Positions 61,783 to 64,000 of a stretch of DNA of 64,000 bases are shown piece after piece. The position numbers and the translations under genes are program-made. Source of the stretch: Burkholderia gladioli (lineage in GTDB: Bacteria > Pseudomonadota > Gammaproteobacteria > Burkholderiales > Burkholderiaceae); NCBI RefSeq assembly GCF_000959725.1, contig NZ_CP009323.1:4278001-4342000 (forward strand). Direction: 5' to 3'. Under the pieces are notes generated by a model. That model saw only the letters and a program-made list of their open reading frames with translations. It ran no database searches and had not been told where the DNA came from. Each line of letters opens with the position of its first letter. Positions within the stretch are counted from its first letter, which is position 1.

Positions 61783-63357
61783 ATGACTTCGAGCCAACCC
61801 CAAAGCCCGCTCAACGCGATTGCCGACCAGGCACTCGGTCTGACCGACGCCGCTGCCGCGCCCATCGAGGCTGCGCAGCCCGACGACGGCGAACCGAGCT
61901 TCGCGTCGCTCGGGCTGTCGCCGGAGATCGTCTCCGCCCTGGAGGCCGCCGGCTACGTGAAGCCGACCCCGGTCCAGCAGCGCGCGATCCCCGCCGGCAT
62001 CGCGGGCCGCGACCTCCTGGTGTCGAGCCCGACCGGCTCCGGCAAGACGGCCGCCTTCATGCTGCCCGCGATCGAGCGATTCGCGCAACTGCAGAAGACC
62101 CAGGCGCAACAACCGCGCGCGCCGCGCGAGCCGCAATCGGCCGACCGCCGCCAGCGTCGCCCGCAGCCGGTGGCCCGCCCGGGCCTGCTGGTGCTGACCC
62201 CCACGCGTGAACTGGCGATGCAGGTCACCACCGCCGCCTCGACCTACGGCAAGCACCTGCGCCGCCTGCGCACGGTCAGCATCCTCGGCGGCGTGGCCTA
62301 TGGCCAGCAGCTGATGCTGCTGGCGAAGAACCCGGAAATCCTGGTCGCCACGCCGGGCCGCCTGCTCGACCACCTCGAGCGCGGCCGCATCGACCTGTCC
62401 GAGCTGAAGATGCTGGTGCTCGACGAAGCCGACCGCATGCTCGACATGGGCTTCATCGACGACATCGAGACCATCGTCGCGGCCACCCCGGCCTCGCGCC
62501 AGACCATGCTGTTCTCGGCCACCCTGGACGGCAAGATCGGCTCGCTGACCAGCCGCCTGCTGAAGGATCCGGAGCGCATCGAGATCGTCCAGAAGATGGA
62601 GGCGCGCACCAACATCGCCCAGACGGTCCACTACGTCGACGACCGCGACCACAAGGATCGCCTGCTCGACCACCTGCTGCGCGACGACGCGCTGGACCAG
62701 GCGATCATCTTCACCGCCACCAAGATCGACGCCGACCAACTGGCCGGCCGCCTGGCCGATGCCGGGTTCGAATCGGCCGCGCTGCACGGCGACCTGCCGC
62801 AAGGCGCGCGCAACCGCACCATCCGCGCGCTGCGCGAGCGCCGCGTGCGCGTGCTGGTGGCCACCGACGTGGCCGCGCGCGGGATCGACATCCCCGGCAT
62901 CACGCACGTCTTCAACTACGACCTGCCGAAGTTCGCCGAGGACTACGTGCACCGCATCGGCCGTACCGGCCGCGCGGGCCGCTCGGGTATCGCGGTGAGC
63001 CTGGTGCACCACGCCGAACAGGGCGCCCTCAAGCGCATCGAGCGCTTCGTGCGTTCGCCGCTGCCGGTCAACGTGATCGAAGGCTTCGAGCCGCGCAAGG
63101 CTCCCCCGCGCAACGGCCCGAGCCGTGGCCGTCCGGGCGGCGGCAACGGCGGTCGCCGTTTCGGCGGCAAGCCGGGCGGCAGCCGTGAAGGCGGCTACGG
63201 CGGCGGCAATCGCGAAGGCGGCCGCAGCTACGGCAGCGGCAATGGCGGCGGCTGGAGCGGCAAGCCCTCGAACGGCGGCGGCAACCGCGAAGGCGGCTAC
63301 GGCGGCAACCGTCGCAGCGACGCCCCGCGCGGCCCGCGTCGCGGCTCGGCAGCCTGA
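61783..63357 (+). CDS. RhlE-type DEAD-box RNA helicase
   Basis: ATP-dependent RNA helicase for RNA decay, ribosome assembly or cold adaptation. The 524-residue protein has the Q motif with YVKPTPVQQRAIPAGIAGRD, motif I SSPTGSGKTAA, Ia LTPTRELAMQ, II VLDEADRMLDMGF, III FSATLDGK, V ATDVAARGIDIPG and VI HRIGRTGRAGR. The C-terminal 85 residues are Arg/Gly/Asn-rich (RGRPGGGNGGRR, repeated REGGYGG), a disordered RNA-binding tail. The start MTSSQPQSPLNAIA is preferred over a longer frame through the leader. Confidence 0.95.
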   Translation: MTSSQPQSPLNAIADQALGLTDAAAAPIEAAQPDDGEPSFASLGLSPEIVSALEAAGYVKPTPVQQRAIPAGIAGRDLLVSSPTGSGKTAAFMLPAIERFAQLQKTQAQQPRAPREPQSADRRQRRPQPVARPGLLVLTPTRELAMQVTTAASTYGKHLRRLRTVSILGGVAYGQQLMLLAKNPEILVATPGRLLDHLERGRIDLSELKMLVLDEADRMLDMGFIDDIETIVAATPASRQTMLFSATLDGKIGSLTSRLLKDPERIEIVQKMEARTNIAQTVHYVDDRDHKDRLLDHLLRDDALDQAIIFTATKIDADQLAGRLADAGFESAALHGDLPQGARNRTIRALRERRVRVLVATDVAARGIDIPGITHVFNYDLPKFAEDYVHRIGRTGRAGRSGIAVSLVHHAEQGALKRIERFVRSPLPVNVIEGFEPRKAPPRNGPSRGRPGGGNGGRRFGGKPGGSREGGYGGGNREGGRSYGSGNGGGWSGKPSNGGGNREGGYGGNRRSDAPRGPRRGSAA

Positions 63358-63391
63358 GCCCAGGCGCCTCGCGCGCCCCAGGCAAGACAAG

Positions 63392-63418
63392 ACCGGTGCT
63401 TCGGCACCGGTTTTTTTT
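63392..63418 (+). terminator. Helicase gene terminator
   Basis: ACCGGTGC (63392-63399) pairs with GCACCGGT (63404-63411) around a TTCG loop and runs into eight Ts: a textbook intrinsic terminator. Confidence 0.93.
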
Positions 63419-63730
63419 CGCCCGTCGCTGACATTTCACGATGCGGAAAATTTTTTTGTCTCGTAAAAAATCATGCTGCGTGGCACAAGCCGGGGGATTG
63501 CGAGATGGAAAAAGACGTTTCTCATCGCGAAACGAATCATTCAAGCCATTGATTAACAACAAGTAAATATTTTAGAGGAGCCCACCAAAGCCGCTGTTGC
63601 CGCGCCGGACGCTTCCCTAGACTCTTATACAAGAGTTCACGAAACGAAGCGCCGGATGCACCGCCCGCCTCGCGATCGCGAACCCAGGACTCGTATCCCT
63701 CACCGATTCACGTTCTCAAGGAGACTCATC
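63419..63730 (+). promoter_or_regulatory. aceA upstream region with palindromes
   Basis: No gene is supported in this spacer, and much of it is A/T-rich for this genome. ACTCTT (63621-63626) and AAGAGT (63631-63636) flank ATAC, a likely operator dyad. CGTTTC (63516-63521) pairs with GAAACG (63529-63534). No clear -35/-10 pair was found; TAGACT or TAAATA are weak candidates. AAGGAG lies 7 nt before the aceA ATG. Confidence 0.5.
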
Positions 63731-64000
63731 ATGTCGCGTCAACAACAGGCCAAGGCACTGCAGCAGAAGTGGGAAAGCGATCCGCGCTGGAAGGGCATCA
63801 AGCGCGGCTACACCGCCGAGGACGTGATCCGCCTGCGCGGCTCGATCGAGGTCCAGCACACCATCGCCCAGCGCGGCGCGGAAAAGCTCTGGAGCCTCAT
63901 CAACGAGGAGCCCTTCGTCAACGCGCTCGGCGCGCTGACCGGCAACCAGGCCATGCAGCAGGTCAAGGCGGGCCTCAAGGCCATCTACCTGTCGGGCTGG
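63731..64000 (+). CDS. aceA: Isocitrate lyase (5' part, runs off edge)
   Basis: Cleaves isocitrate to glyoxylate and succinate, first step of the glyoxylate shunt. Only the first 90 residues are in the window. They match the family: MSRQQQAKALQQKWESDPRW, KGIKRGYTAEDVIRLRGS, and the strongly conserved NALGALTGNQAMQQVKAGLK. Catalytic residues lie beyond the edge. An AAGGAG site precedes the ATG. The divergence of its upstream region suggests carbon-source control. Confidence 0.95.
   Translation, partial: MSRQQQAKALQQKWESDPRWKGIKRGYTAEDVIRLRGSIEVQHTIAQRGAEKLWSLINEEPFVNALGALTGNQAMQQVKAGLKAIYLSGW

Overview
The window is core chromosome of a high-GC betaproteobacterium. Gene content, gene order and protein sequences point to Burkholderia (family Burkholderiaceae). 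Supporting signs are the guaB-guaA block, the long pyrH-to-lpxB envelope run, an 858-residue GlnD, a 691-residue LigA, ppsA/ppsR divergence, and a small protein resembling the Burkholderia-restricted DUF2866 family. A plant-associated species is possible, but the species cannot be fixed from sequence alone. No rRNA, tRNA, CRISPR array, prophage or insertion sequence was found. Nearly all DNA is housekeeping genes with short spacers.

Layout. Positions 1-208 are noncoding and packed with hairpins, directly beyond the guaA stop; the guaA 3' end is a known island insertion point. 209-4094 (minus) is the GMP block guaB, an unnamed membrane protein, guaA. 4481-5479 (plus) is an EamA-type exporter. 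5624-6387 (minus) is rnfH and ratA, divergent from smpB (6482-6934). 7060-8479 (minus) is an nfeD/SPFH pair. 8591-10993 (minus) is ppsA, divergent from its regulator ppsR (11420-12235). 12316-26037 (minus) is the classic cluster pyrH, frr, uppS, cdsA, dxr, rseP, bamA, skp, lpxD, fabZ, lpxA, lpxB, rnhB and an rRNA methyltransferase. It joins isoprenoid and phospholipid precursor synthesis, lipid A synthesis and outer-membrane protein assembly. Just upstream are tsf and rpsB (26207-27999).

28482-33961 (plus) holds map, glnD and a pseudouridine synthase with a long repetitive N-terminus. 34082-41709 (minus) is smc, zipA, ligA, def, followed by a second EamA transporter (41837-42781). 43177-49432 (plus) is the lysine/peptidoglycan branch dapC, dapD, an ArsC-like gene, dapE, then prmB and cls. 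49464-49949 (minus) is a glutathione peroxidase. 50139-52064 (plus) is an ABC-F ATPase. 52204-55056 (minus) is a DUF2866-like gene, radA and alr. 55268-57488 (plus) is lplT and thiD. 57568-60830 (minus) is the overlapping set tsaB, rimI, family 4 uracil-DNA glycosylase and DUF1853. 61000-63357 (plus) is an acyl-CoA-binding protein and a RhlE-type helicase. The start of aceA runs off the right edge at 63731.

No dramatic new system is present. The best leads are the structured element beyond guaA, a nested inverted-repeat array between ppsA and ppsR, a DUF1853 protein with a nuclease-like D/E/K pattern translationally coupled to a uracil-DNA glycosylase, the 117-bp in-frame repeat array in the pseudouridine synthase, and several palindromic promoter elements. 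All positions, motifs and hairpins were read by eye; no database search or folding calculation was run.
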